Source: JBKHDT01 sp049974825
Lineage (GTDB): Bacteria; Pseudomonadota; Gammaproteobacteria; Halothiobacillales; Halothiobacillaceae
Reading direction: 5' to 3'
Length of the DNA stretch: 18,603 nucleotides
Assembly (NCBI GenBank): GCA_049974825.1
Contig: JBNGDJ010000043.1
Location: 1-18,603, forward strand
The translations under genes and the position numbers were made by a program. Positions 1-7,358 of the stretch are shown piece after piece. Every line of letters starts with the position of its first letter. Position 1 is the stretch's first letter. The notes below the pieces were generated by a model. The model ran no database searches. It was not told where the DNA came from and saw only the letters and a program-made list of their open reading frames with translations.

Positions 1-20
1 TTGAAGGCAGTATGGGTTTC

Positions 21-74
21 AAGGGAAGGTCTGCACAAATCCAGACCTTTCCGCGCAGGGCATGGATGCCCTGC
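21..74 (+). repeat. Two-hairpin dispersed repeat, copy A
   Basis: Hairpin 1 pairs 24-32 with 43-52 (GGAAGGTCT with AGACCTTTCC, one bulged T), enclosing a CTGCACAAAT-type loop. Hairpin 2 is a perfect 9-bp inverted repeat, GCAGGGCAT (55-63) and ATGCCCTGC (66-74), around a GG spacer. The same two-part layout recurs at 18551-18603 with different stem bases that still pair. It lies upstream of bioH. The family name is unknown to me. It behaves like a REP- or MITE-sized intergenic repeat. Confidence 0.7.
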
Positions 75-105
75 CGCACAATGGCGTAAGTCATTGAATC
101 GCTGA

Positions 106-134
106 GCCCGGGCCGAGCATGTATCGGCCCGGGC
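106..134. repeat. Perfect 11-bp inverted repeat
   Basis: GCCCGGGCCGA (106-116) is the exact reverse complement of TCGGCCCGGGC (124-134), with a 7-nt loop. No T-tract follows on either side, so it is not an ordinary terminator. It sits between repeat copies A and B. Confidence 0.75.
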
Positions 135-146
135 GTGTCTGAACGC

Positions 147-184
147 GGGCTCCGCCAGCTGACGCGTCAAGCTGGCGGTAGCCC
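147..184. repeat. Long inverted repeat, 14 bp with one bulge
   Basis: GGGCTCCGCCAGCT (147-160) pairs with AGCTGGCGG-T-AGCCC (170-184), with one unpaired T at 179 and a 9-nt centre GACGCGTCA that is itself partly palindromic. There is no T-tract. It is part of the inverted-repeat cluster upstream of bioH. Confidence 0.75.
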
Positions 185-188
185 AAGG

Positions 189-262
189 AGCCATGGATGG
201 CTTCGTGCAGAGTTTCCCAAGGGAATCTCTGCACGAATGCAAAGATTCCCGATCGGGGGCTG
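189..262. repeat. Two-hairpin dispersed repeat, copy B (head-to-head)
   Basis: The forward part, 221-251, carries the hairpin GGGAATCT (221-228) with AGATTCCC (244-251) around the loop CTGCACGAATGC. This is nearly identical to the right-edge copy at 18551. Directly to its left, 202-218 is the reverse complement of 221-237 with one mismatch, giving a 17-bp inverted repeat with a 2-nt centre. An AGCCATGGATGGCT palindrome (189-202) precedes it, so two partial copies face each other. The second hairpin after 251 is degenerate. Confidence 0.65.
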
Positions 263-324
263 ATGGCTACGGCTACGTACTCATTAAAGATCACGTCGAA
301 AGCTGAAGCGATGGACACCAGCCG

Positions 325-1125
325 ATGAATCTTAGCGGTGAAAAAGCCGATTTGTCAGCCCGGCCGGATCTGATTCTGCTGCACGGCTGGTCATGGCAGC
401 CGGCGATCTGGGATCCGGTGCGTGAGAAGTTGCCCCGGACTCTGGCTGTCACCACCCCGGCGCTGCCTGGGCACGGGAATGACGCCGCGGCCGCAGGGCA
501 GTCGGCCTGTGTTCATCGGGAGGATTGGCTGCCGGCCCTGTTCGACCCGGCCCGAGTTGACGGGGCAGTGCTGGCGGGCTGGTCGCTTGGCGGATTGCTG
601 GCGCTGGCCGCGGTGGCCAAGGGGCTTGTTCGCCCCCGGGCCCTGGTCCTGATCGGGGCGTTGCCGCGGTTTGTCGCTGTGCCGGGCGAGGCGGGGATCG
701 ATCCTGGGGCGATTGACGACATGGCAGCAGGGATTCGCGCGGGGAACGCTCAGTTGGTCCTCCGTCGCTTCGATGCCTTGCTTCGTCGTGGCCGGCGGAT
801 GGAACCGGACGAGCGTGCGCGGATCGCAGCGTGGCGAGCCGATTCCGAGTGTACGGCCGAAGCCCTTCTGCAGGGGCTTCATTGGCTGCGCGAAACCGAC
901 CTCACGAACGCGCTCTCCTCGATGGCCATTCCGGTCTCGCTGTGGCTTGGTGAGCAGGACCCGCTGTGCCCCGCGCATCGCGGGCTGGCGTTCGAGCCAC
1001 TGCCGGTCGTGTCCGTCGAAGTGCTTGCCGGTCAGGGGCACTGGTTGCCGCTGACCGCGGCCGGCGCGATCGCCGAAAACCTGCAGCGGGTTTGCGCTGC
1101 AACCGGCCCTGATTCCCGGCCCTGA
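325..1125 (+). CDS. bioH: Pimeloyl-ACP methyl ester carboxylesterase BioH
   Basis: A 266-aa alpha/beta hydrolase. It removes the methyl ester from pimeloyl-ACP methyl ester, ending the BioC/BioH route to the pimeloyl moiety of biotin in the cytoplasm. Visible features are an early LLHGWSW oxyanion-loop motif (about 18-24), the nucleophile elbow GWSLGG with Ser87, the acid Asp212 in GEQDP, and His239 in GQGHW. This is the full Ser-Asp-His triad at usual BioH length and spacing. The ATG at 325 has only a weak ribosome site, since the upstream DNA is the repeat cluster. bioC follows after 15 nt, which supports BioH over a generic hydrolase. bioF and bioB are not in view. Confidence 0.85.
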   Translation: MNLSGEKADLSARPDLILLHGWSWQPAIWDPVREKLPRTLAVTTPALPGHGNDAAAAGQSACVHREDWLPALFDPARVDGAVLAGWSLGGLLALAAVAKGLVRPRALVLIGALPRFVAVPGEAGIDPGAIDDMAAGIRAGNAQLVLRRFDALLRRGRRMEPDERARIAAWRADSECTAEALLQGLHWLRETDLTNALSSMAIPVSLWLGEQDPLCPAHRGLAFEPLPVVSVEVLAGQGHWLPLTAAGAIAENLQRVCAATGPDSRP

Positions 1126-1140
1126 TTCAATGAGCGGAGA

Positions 1141-2058
1141 ATGAGTTCCTTGGACGAATCCATCATGGACAAGCCAACCGGTGAACTGGAGCAAGAACGG
1201 GTTCGGGCGCAGTTCGACCGTGCGGCCGGGCGCTATGACGATCACGCCTTTGTTCAGCGCGAAGTGGCTGGGCGGCTGGATGAGCGCTTCGACCTGCTCA
1301 AGGTGGCTCCTCAGGACATTCTTGACCTGGGTTGCGGTACCGGGGAAATGGTCCAAAGGATGCGACGTCGCTACCCGAAGGCCCGGATCTGGGGGCTGGA
1401 CCTTGCCCACGGGATGCTCTGCCGGATGCGCGGTCCCTCATGGACCCGCTGGATTCCGGGGCGCCCGGCCGCGCCCGGACTGGTCTGCGCCGACATGCAC
1501 GCCCTGCCATTTCCCGGTGGCCGGTTCGATATCGTGGTGTCCAACCTTGCCTTGCAGTGGAGTGCAGATCCGGCGCAGGTATTTGCCGAGGTCCAACGCC
1601 TTCTTCGCCCGGGCGGGGTATTCATGTTTACCACGCTTGGCCCGGACACCTTTCTTGAGCTGCGCCGCGCATGGCGGGCGGTGGACGAGCATCCCCGCGT
1701 GCACGACTTTTTCGACATGCATGATCTCGGCGATGCGCTGGTTCGGTCGGGTCTGGCCGACCCGGTGATGGATGTTGAGCAACTCACCGTGACCTACGAG
1801 AAACTGCCTGTCCTGCTGCGAGACATTCGTGGCCTGGGGGCGGCAAATGCGCGTGGTGACCGGGCGCGTGGATTGCTGACGCCGAGACGCTATGCACGTT
1901 TCGAGGCTGCTTATCAGGACATGGCGGTCGCCGGCGGGCTGCCCCTGCGTTACGAGGTGGTCTACGGGCACGCCTGGGGCGTGGGGCCGGTGCAGAAGCG
2001 GCAGGGTGATGCCGTCACTGTGCCGTTGGAGATGCTGAAATTTAATAAAAAGTTATGA
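1141..2058 (+). CDS. bioC: Malonyl-ACP O-methyltransferase BioC
   Basis: A 305-aa class I SAM-dependent methyltransferase. It methylates the free carboxyl of malonyl-ACP so that fatty-acid enzymes can elongate it to a pimeloyl chain. The glycine-rich SAM motif LDLGCGTG is at 61-68. It is preceded by the N-terminal RAQFDRAAGRYDDHA segment typical of BioC (about 22-36) and followed by an acidic GLDLA strand and a VVSNLALQW strand. The start is uncertain. ATG 1141 has GGAG only 1 nt upstream; TTG 1150 would have that GGAG at 10 nt; ATG 1165 is also possible. The gene is surely co-transcribed with bioH. No bioD follows; the cco locus starts instead. Confidence 0.87.
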   Translation: MSSLDESIMDKPTGELEQERVRAQFDRAAGRYDDHAFVQREVAGRLDERFDLLKVAPQDILDLGCGTGEMVQRMRRRYPKARIWGLDLAHGMLCRMRGPSWTRWIPGRPAAPGLVCADMHALPFPGGRFDIVVSNLALQWSADPAQVFAEVQRLLRPGGVFMFTTLGPDTFLELRRAWRAVDEHPRVHDFFDMHDLGDALVRSGLADPVMDVEQLTVTYEKLPVLLRDIRGLGAANARGDRARGLLTPRRYARFEAAYQDMAVAGGLPLRYEVVYGHAWGVGPVQKRQGDAVTVPLEMLKFNKKL

Positions 2059-2251
2059 TGCCTGATATTTTCTAATGATCCGGCTGTGTCAAATGACGCA
2101 AAAACAGAAAGTTGCACCGTGGCATTTGGCTTAGGTTTAGCAAAGTACTAGGTTTTATGCCGTTCCGGCATGGCCTATCATAGCGAGTGCAAAAAAAGGG
2201 CGGTCGCGGGATGCCTCGTGACCGTGAGATAACTGTTCGAGGAGTATCACG
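2059..2251 (+). promoter_or_regulatory. Leader/control region of ccoNOQP
   Basis: A 193-bp gap between bioC and ccoN. It holds a near-perfect 16-bp palindrome TGTGTCA-AA-TGACGCA (2085-2100, one mismatch), a small hairpin ATGCCG-TTC-CGGCAT (2157-2171), and an imperfect 8-bp stem 2201-2208/2217-2224 in the likely 5' leader. I searched by eye for the FNR/ANR box TTGAT-N4-ATCAA, usual for cbb3 operons, and did not find it. No sigma-70 promoter here is convincing. The palindrome is a candidate operator only. GGAG at 2241-2244 is the ccoN ribosome site. Confidence 0.4.
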
Positions 2252-3709
2252 ATGTCGACGACTGCCACCGTTGCGACGGAGCAATACAACTACGACATCA
2301 TCAAGAAGTTCTCCATCATGGCCCTTGTGTGGGGCGTGCTGGGGATGCTTGCTGGTGTCATGATCGCGAGTCAGCTTGCCTGGCCTTTCCTCAACTTCAG
2401 CATTCCGGAGATCACCTTCGGTCGCCTGCGCCCGGTGCATACGACCCTGGTGATCTTCGGTTTCGGCGGTAGCGCGCTGTTCGCTACTTCTTACTACATT
2501 GTCCAGCGGACCTGCCAGGCGCGCCTCTGGGGTGGTCGCTGGCTTCCCGAATTCACCTTCTGGGGGTGGCAGGTTGGCGTGGGCGCCGGCGTGATTCTGT
2601 ACATGCTCGGCTTCACCCAGGCCCGCGAGTATGCCGAGTTCATCTGGCAGCTCGACCTGGCCATCGCCGTTGTCTGGGTCAGCTACATCCTGATCTACGT
2701 GATGACCCTGCGCAATCGCAGCCAGCCGCACATCTACGTGGCCAACTGGTTTTTCATTGCGTTCCTCCTCGTGATCGCCCTGCTGCACATCTTCAACAAC
2801 CTGGCGGTCCCGGTTGCCTGGAACAGCTTCCACTCCTACAGCCTGTTCTCCGGCGTTCAGGATGCGATGACCCAGTGGTGGTATGGCCACAACGCGGTGG
2901 GCTTCTTCCTGACGGCAGCCTTCCTCGGGATGATGTACTACTTCGTGCCGAAGCAGGCGGGGCGTCCGGTCTACTCCTACCGTCTGTCCATCATGCACTT
3001 CTGGGCACTGTCCTTCCTGTACATGTGGGCCGGTGGTCACCACCTGCACTGGACTGCGCTGCCCGAGTGGACCTCCACGCTGGCCGCGACCTTCTCGATC
3101 CTGCTCCTGCTTCCCTCCTGGGGTGGCATGATCAACGGGATCATGACCCTGTCCGGCGCCTGGGAAAAGCTGCGCACCGACCCGATCATCCTGTTCATGA
3201 TCACCGCGCTGGCGTTCTACGGCATGTCCACCTTTGAAGGTCCGATGATGTCGCTGAAGTCCGTGAACGCGCTGTCGCACTACACGGACTGGACCGTCGG
3301 TCACGTCCACTCCGGTGCGCTGGGCTGGGTAGCCATGATTTCCTTTGGCTCCATGTATCACATGATTCCGCGCCTCTGGGGTACCACTCTGTACAGCACC
3401 AAGCTGGTGTTCGTGCACTTCTGGGTGGCCACCATCGGCATCGTGCTGTACATCGTCTCCATGTGGGTGGCCGGTATCGGCCAGGGCCTGATGCTCCGCG
3501 CCTTCGACGAGTACGGCAACCTGGCGTACACCTTCATGGAAACCGTGAACTTCATGCACATTCCGTACGCCGTCCGGGCGATCGGCGGCATGCTGTTCCT
3601 CAGCGGCATCCTCATCATGGTGTACAACATCTACATGACCATCGCCGGTGCCAAGCAGCGTGTCGCAGTTGAAGACAGTGCGGCAGAGCCCAGCGCGGCT
3701 CGTGGCTGA
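2252..3709 (+). CDS. ccoN: cbb3-type cytochrome c oxidase subunit I CcoN
   Basis: A 485-aa polytopic inner-membrane catalytic subunit. It reduces oxygen to water at the heme b3-CuB centre and pumps protons. The heme and copper ligands are all visible: His63 (low-spin heme b) in PVHTTLVIFG, His213 in WWYGHNAVGF, His263-His264 in WAGGHHLHW (CuB), and His351/His353 in TVGHVHSGALGW (heme b3 and heme b). About 12 hydrophobic segments are present and the length is normal for CcoN. GGAG 7 nt before the ATG fixes the start. It is the first gene of ccoNOQP. Confidence 0.97.
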   Translation: MSTTATVATEQYNYDIIKKFSIMALVWGVLGMLAGVMIASQLAWPFLNFSIPEITFGRLRPVHTTLVIFGFGGSALFATSYYIVQRTCQARLWGGRWLPEFTFWGWQVGVGAGVILYMLGFTQAREYAEFIWQLDLAIAVVWVSYILIYVMTLRNRSQPHIYVANWFFIAFLLVIALLHIFNNLAVPVAWNSFHSYSLFSGVQDAMTQWWYGHNAVGFFLTAAFLGMMYYFVPKQAGRPVYSYRLSIMHFWALSFLYMWAGGHHLHWTALPEWTSTLAATFSILLLLPSWGGMINGIMTLSGAWEKLRTDPIILFMITALAFYGMSTFEGPMMSLKSVNALSHYTDWTVGHVHSGALGWVAMISFGSMYHMIPRLWGTTLYSTKLVFVHFWVATIGIVLYIVSMWVAGIGQGLMLRAFDEYGNLAYTFMETVNFMHIPYAVRAIGGMLFLSGILIMVYNIYMTIAGAKQRVAVEDSAAEPSAARG

Positions 3710-3726
3710 TTGGAGGTTCGGAATTC

Positions 3727-4461
3727 ATGAAACACGAAAGCATTGAAGTAAACTCCGGCCTCCTCATCGTGCTGACCCTTCTCGTGGTCAGCATCGGTGG
3801 CCTGGTGGAAATCGTCCCGCTGTTCCACATCGACGAGACCGTCGAGGAAGTAGACGGCGTTCGGCCCTACACCCCGCTCGAGCAGCGGGGGCGGGATCTC
3901 TACGTCCGCGAGGGCTGCTATGCCTGCCACTCGCAGATGGTTCGCCCCTTCCGGGACGAGATGCTCCGTTACGGCCACTATTCGCTGGCTGCCGAGTCCA
4001 AGTACGACCACCCGTTCCAGTGGGGCTCCAAGCGGACCGGCCCCGACCTGGCCCGTGTCGGTGGCAAGTACTCGAACGAGTGGCACGTCCAGCACTTCAT
4101 CAATCCGCCTGCCATCGTGCCCGGCTCCATCATGCCGCCGTACCCCTGGCTTGCCGAAAATGACCTGAAGTATGACGACATGGAACAGCGGATGGTCGCG
4201 CTCAAGCGCGTCGGTGTTCCGTACTCGCTGACTCAGGAAGAATTCGACCGCAATGTCGAGGAGTTCGGCGCCGAGATGGCCGAGATGCTGCATATCCCGA
4301 ATGCCAAGGCTTCACTTGAGAAGCAGGCGCAGGAAGGAAACTTCGACGGCGACCCGAGCCGCGTCACCGAATTGGACGCGATGGTTGCCTACATGCAGGT
4401 GCTCGGAACCATGGTCGACTTCAGCGAGTACGAGGAAGGCCATTTCGCGCAGTTCAGATAA
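3727..4461 (+). CDS. ccoO: cbb3 oxidase mono-heme cytochrome c subunit CcoO
   Basis: A 244-aa membrane-anchored cytochrome c that passes electrons to CcoN. One transmembrane anchor (about 11-31) is followed by a periplasmic domain. The heme c motif is CYACH (Cys64, Cys67, His68) in the family-typical context GCYACHSQMVRPFRDE. Met136 in PGSIMPPYPW is the probable distal heme ligand. The gene begins 17 nt after ccoN, with GGAGG 10 nt before the ATG. The usual subunit size and context make this certain. Confidence 0.96.
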   Translation: MKHESIEVNSGLLIVLTLLVVSIGGLVEIVPLFHIDETVEEVDGVRPYTPLEQRGRDLYVREGCYACHSQMVRPFRDEMLRYGHYSLAAESKYDHPFQWGSKRTGPDLARVGGKYSNEWHVQHFINPPAIVPGSIMPPYPWLAENDLKYDDMEQRMVALKRVGVPYSLTQEEFDRNVEEFGAEMAEMLHIPNAKASLEKQAQEGNFDGDPSRVTELDAMVAYMQVLGTMVDFSEYEEGHFAQFR

Positions 4462-4502
4462 TTCTCTGAACGCGCGGTGATACACGTATTTGGGAGACTG
4501 CC

Positions 4503-4721
4503 TTGCTGGTAGATATCTGGAACTGGTTGGGAGACCTCGGCAACTCGAAGCAGTTGGCGCTGGTGATCTTCTTCTCGACTTTCGTCGCGATCGTTCTGTA
4601 CGTGTACACCGGCCGCAAACGGCGGGATCGGCTTGAGTCGTACAAGGACATTCCGTTCCTTGACGACGACGAGCGGATCCCGACCCAGGAGCACAAAGAT
4701 CAGGTGAAAAAAGATGACTGA
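4503..4721 (+). CDS. ccoQ: cbb3 oxidase small subunit CcoQ
   Basis: A 72-aa protein with one membrane helix (about 19-37) and a charged cytoplasmic tail that starts RKRRDRLESYKDIPF and ends KDQVKKDD, typical of CcoQ/FixQ, which stabilises the oxidase complex. The start is a TTG at 4503, chosen because GGGAG lies 6 nt upstream and no in-frame ATG precedes the helix. A TTG start may keep the product low. The 3' end overlaps ccoP by 8 nt, suggesting translational coupling. Confidence 0.88.
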   Translation: MLVDIWNWLGDLGNSKQLALVIFFSTFVAIVLYVYTGRKRRDRLESYKDIPFLDDDERIPTQEHKDQVKKDD

Positions 4722-5634
4722 TTCAACGGAAAAGAAAGGCCAGGTGGAAACCACCGGCCACGTCTGGGACGGTGACCTGCGCGAGTACAACAACCCCCTG
4801 CCGCGCTGGTGGTTGTGGGCCTTCTACGGCACCGTGATCTTCGCTGTGGTGTACTGGTTCCTGTACCCGGCCTGGCCGGTTGGCAACGACTACACCAAGG
4901 GCATGAGCACCATCACCTACTCGGTCGAGAACGAGGAAGGCGAGATGGTCGAGCACACCACCCACTGGAACAGCCGTTCTCTGCTTGAGCGCGACATGCG
5001 TGAGAGCCCGGCGGCCGTTCGCCAGGCTGACTGGATCCAGAAGGTGGAGGGCATGAGCTTCGAGGAGATCGTCGAGGATCCGAACACGCTCAACTTTGCC
5101 CGCTCGATGGGTCGCGGCCTGTTTGGCGACTATTGCGCCGCCTGTCACGGGATGGGTGGTCAGGGTCAGCTGCCGTACTTCCCGAGCCTTGTCAATGGTA
5201 ACTGGATCTGGGGCAGCAGCTACGAGCAGATCGAGCAGACGCTCATCAATGGACGCAAGGGCAACATGCCCGGTTTTGCCAATATCCAGGGCGAAGCGCG
5301 TGATGACCTGGTTCAGTACGTCCTGAGCCTGTCCGGCACCGAAGGGCTGGATCAGGAAGCGGTTCAGCGGGGCAAGGCCGGTTACGCGGTCTGCGCTGGC
5401 TGCCACGGCATGGATGGCACGGGCAACCCGATGCTGGGCGCGCCCAACCTGACGAACCAGGCCTGGTCCTACGCAAACATCCCGGGCGCGCAGTCGCTCG
5501 AGGAGAAGAAGGCACTGATCGCTGGTGTCATCACCAACGGCATCCAGCGCGAGATGCCTGCATTCGGCGAGCGTCTGGACCCGGTATCACTGAAGATGCT
5601 CAGCATCTACGTGCGTGAGATGAGCGGTCAGTGA
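4714..5634 (+). CDS. ccoP: cbb3 oxidase di-heme cytochrome c subunit CcoP
   Basis: A 306-aa subunit that accepts electrons from soluble or membrane cytochrome c and passes them to CcoO. An N-terminal cytoplasmic stretch with GDLREYNNPLPRWW leads into one membrane helix (about 32-52). Two c-type heme domains follow: CAACH (Cys141, Cys144, His145) with Met185 in GNMPGF, and CAGCH (Cys227, Cys230, His231) with Met281 in REMPAF. The order and length are those of classical CcoP. It is the last gene of the operon, and a strong terminator follows 34 nt later. Confidence 0.96.
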   Translation: MTDSTEKKGQVETTGHVWDGDLREYNNPLPRWWLWAFYGTVIFAVVYWFLYPAWPVGNDYTKGMSTITYSVENEEGEMVEHTTHWNSRSLLERDMRESPAAVRQADWIQKVEGMSFEEIVEDPNTLNFARSMGRGLFGDYCAACHGMGGQGQLPYFPSLVNGNWIWGSSYEQIEQTLINGRKGNMPGFANIQGEARDDLVQYVLSLSGTEGLDQEAVQRGKAGYAVCAGCHGMDGTGNPMLGAPNLTNQAWSYANIPGAQSLEEKKALIAGVITNGIQREMPAFGERLDPVSLKMLSIYVREMSGQ

Positions 5635-5655
5635 ACGACAGGTCGAATAATAAAA

Positions 5656-5670
5656 TTTGATGACATCAAA
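5656..5670. repeat. TTTGAT-GAC-ATCAAA palindrome
   Basis: A perfect 6-bp inverted repeat with a 3-nt centre, between the ccoP stop and the terminator. It resembles an FNR/ANR site but is one base short of the TTGAT-N4-ATCAA spacing, so I do not call it one. Its right arm runs into the terminator stem. Confidence 0.4.
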
Positions 5671-5695
5671 CGCCGGCTTTATGCCGGCGTTTTGT
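5668..5695 (+). terminator. Rho-independent terminator after ccoNOQP
   Basis: A perfect 10-bp stem, AAACGCCGGC (5668-5677) and GCCGGCGTTT (5683-5692), with loop TTTAT, running into TTTGTT. It closes the oxidase structural operon and separates it from ccoG. Confidence 0.9.
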
Positions 5696-5701
5696 TATGC
5701 T

Positions 5702-5707
5702 TATAAT
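5702..5707 (+). promoter_or_regulatory. Candidate -10 box for ccoG-ccoH
   Basis: A perfect TATAAT lies just after the terminator in an AT-rich patch, preceded by TTATGC (5679-5684) at 17 bp as a poor -35. A TTGACA at 5707-5712 overlaps it but has no good -10 at 16-18 bp. If used, it gives a leader of about 210 nt before ccoG. Confidence 0.4.
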
Positions 5708-5713
5708 TGACAT

Positions 5714-5924
5714 GTCTCACGGATGCGTTCGCCATCCTGCCTTGTGGCTTCAGTGCCCGGCATGACGGCGATTCCGGAGACAGACAGCGACAGTCTGGTC
5801 GGAAGATCGAGGCTGTCCGGTGCGGGACCATGAGGGCCCGCCTTTCCAACCGCATGTTCAGTGGTGCCGAAGCCCGGGACGGACGTTTCGCCAGCCCACC
5901 GGATGCCCACGAGGTGTTTCAGCC
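5714..5924 (+). other. Structured leader region upstream of ccoG
   Basis: About 210 nt without a credible gene. It contains a two-part stem, TTCCG (5772-5776) with CGGAA (5800-5804) enclosing CAGAC (5781-5785) with GTCTG (5793-5797), and a second stem GCGGG (5822-5826) with CCCGC (5837-5841). Open frames through it (for example from 5707 or 5820) are out of frame with, or extend beyond, normal CcoG, so I treat it as untranslated. No known riboswitch is recognised. Confidence 0.35.
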
Positions 5925-7337
5925 ATGTCCGAAGCCCATCACGAAGAATCAATGTACAAGGCCCGGGAGCCGATCCATCCGCGATCGGTTCACGGAAAGT
6001 TTCGCAATTTCAAGACCGGCGTCCTGGTGCTGGCCTATTCGGTGTTTTTCCTGCTGCCCTGGCTGCGGTGGGACCGGGCCGTGGGTCCGGACCAGGCGGT
6101 GATGTTCGACATCCCTGCGCGCAAGTATTACCTCTTTGACCTGGTGATCTACCCGCAGGACATGTTCCTGCTAGCCGGTTTCCTGATTATCGCGGCCTGG
6201 TTGCTGTTCTTCGTGACGGGCCTGGTGGGCCGGGCGTTCTGTGGCTATTTCTGTTTCCAGACGCTGTGGACCGACTTCTTCATGAAGATCGAGCGGCTGG
6301 TCCAGGGGGAGCGGCCTGCCCGGATGCGGCTGGAAAAGTCCGGCTGGACCGGCGAGAAGATCACCAAGAAGGGACTGACCTGGTTGCTCTGGACGGCGGC
6401 TGCCTTCTGGACCGGCTTTACCTTCACGGCCTACTGGGCCAATGCACCTCAGCTGTTCGTGGATTTCTTCACGGGCAATGCGGTCAATGCCGCCTACATC
6501 ACCACCGGCATCCTCACCGTGACGACCTTGATTGCCGCAGGGTTCGCCCGTGAACAGGTCTGCATCTACATGTGCCCGTACGCACGGTTCCAGTCAGTCA
6601 TGTTCGACAAGGAATCGTTGCTGGTCAGCTACGACTACAACCGGGGCGAAGGCAAGGAAGGTCGAGGCAAGCTGCGTCGCGGCATGATGAAGCGTGACGA
6701 GCGCAAGGCCGAGGGTGTGGGCGACTGCATCGACTGCGGCTACTGTGTCCAGGTCTGCCCGACGGGTATCGACATCCGTGACGGCCTGCAGATCGAGTGC
6801 ATCTCTTGCGGTCTGTGCATCGACGCCTGCAACGAGATCATGGACAAGCAGGGCTGGCCGCGTGGCCTGATCCGGTATGCCTCGGAGGTCGAGATCGAGA
6901 CAGGCAAGAAGCCCCCGCTGTGGAAATTCCGCACGATCGGCTATGGTATTGCGATTTCGATTGCCACCGCCTTTCTGATCTACGGCCTTTTGGCGAAGGC
7001 GCCTGCGGACTTCACCGTTGAACAGATCCGCAATCCGCTGGCCGTGATGACCGCCGATGGTCAGGTTCAGAACAGCTTCGAAATCAAGATCAACAACAAG
7101 ACGCAGGAACCGTTGGAGCTGGATGTGGCGATGGCTGGTCTTGAAGGGGCCGAGCTCAGCGTTTCCGGTGATTTCGAAGTGTTCGAGATTCCGCCGGAGT
7201 CCTATCGAACCTATCTGGTACGGGTACGTCTAAGCCCCGGAGGCAACCTGACTCAGCTGCCGTTCGAGTTCGTGCTGGATGAGCGCAACGGCCGAATTGA
7301 CCAGCTGCGGCATGATGCCACCTTCTACAAGCCCTGA
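5925..7337 (+). CDS. ccoG: cbb3 oxidase assembly iron-sulfur protein CcoG (FixG/RdxA)
   Basis: A 470-aa membrane ferredoxin-like protein of the FixG/RdxA family, implicated in cbb3 maturation and copper reduction. After a soluble N-terminus with YKAREPIHPR come four to five membrane helices. A CIYMC motif (Cys213, Cys217) follows, then two 4Fe-4S motifs: Cys268, 271, 274, 278 (CIDCGYCVQVC) and Cys292, 295, 298, 302 (CISCGLCIDAC). A C-terminal periplasmic Ig-like domain runs from about 365 to the end. The open frame extends 35 codons upstream. ATG 5925 is preferred because GAGG lies 10 nt upstream and the protein then has the usual family beginning. Confidence 0.94.
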   Translation: MSEAHHEESMYKAREPIHPRSVHGKFRNFKTGVLVLAYSVFFLLPWLRWDRAVGPDQAVMFDIPARKYYLFDLVIYPQDMFLLAGFLIIAAWLLFFVTGLVGRAFCGYFCFQTLWTDFFMKIERLVQGERPARMRLEKSGWTGEKITKKGLTWLLWTAAAFWTGFTFTAYWANAPQLFVDFFTGNAVNAAYITTGILTVTTLIAAGFAREQVCIYMCPYARFQSVMFDKESLLVSYDYNRGEGKEGRGKLRRGMMKRDERKAEGVGDCIDCGYCVQVCPTGIDIRDGLQIECISCGLCIDACNEIMDKQGWPRGLIRYASEVEIETGKKPPLWKFRTIGYGIAISIATAFLIYGLLAKAPADFTVEQIRNPLAVMTADGQVQNSFEIKINNKTQEPLELDVAMAGLEGAELSVSGDFEVFEIPPESYRTYLVRVRLSPGGNLTQLPFEFVLDERNGRIDQLRHDATFYKP

Positions 7338-7358
7338 ACCTCCCGGAGGTAGACGTCC

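Noticed and set aside
91..318. 75-aa minus-strand open frame upstream of bioH
   Set aside because: It translates the inverted-repeat cluster, has no ribosome site, and reads as repeat-derived sequence.
2072..3559. 495-aa minus-strand open frame opposite ccoN
   Set aside because: It is antisense to a certain ccoN gene, is rich in His, Gly, Gln and Glu with no fold pattern, and reflects the absence of stops opposite GC-rich codons. The same holds for long antisense frames at 391-1410, 9340-10446, 11514-12608 and 12667-13707.
5656..5670. FNR/ANR box upstream of ccoG
   Set aside because: The arms TTGAT and ATCAA are perfect, but the centre has 3 bases instead of 4, and the right arm is part of the terminator stem.
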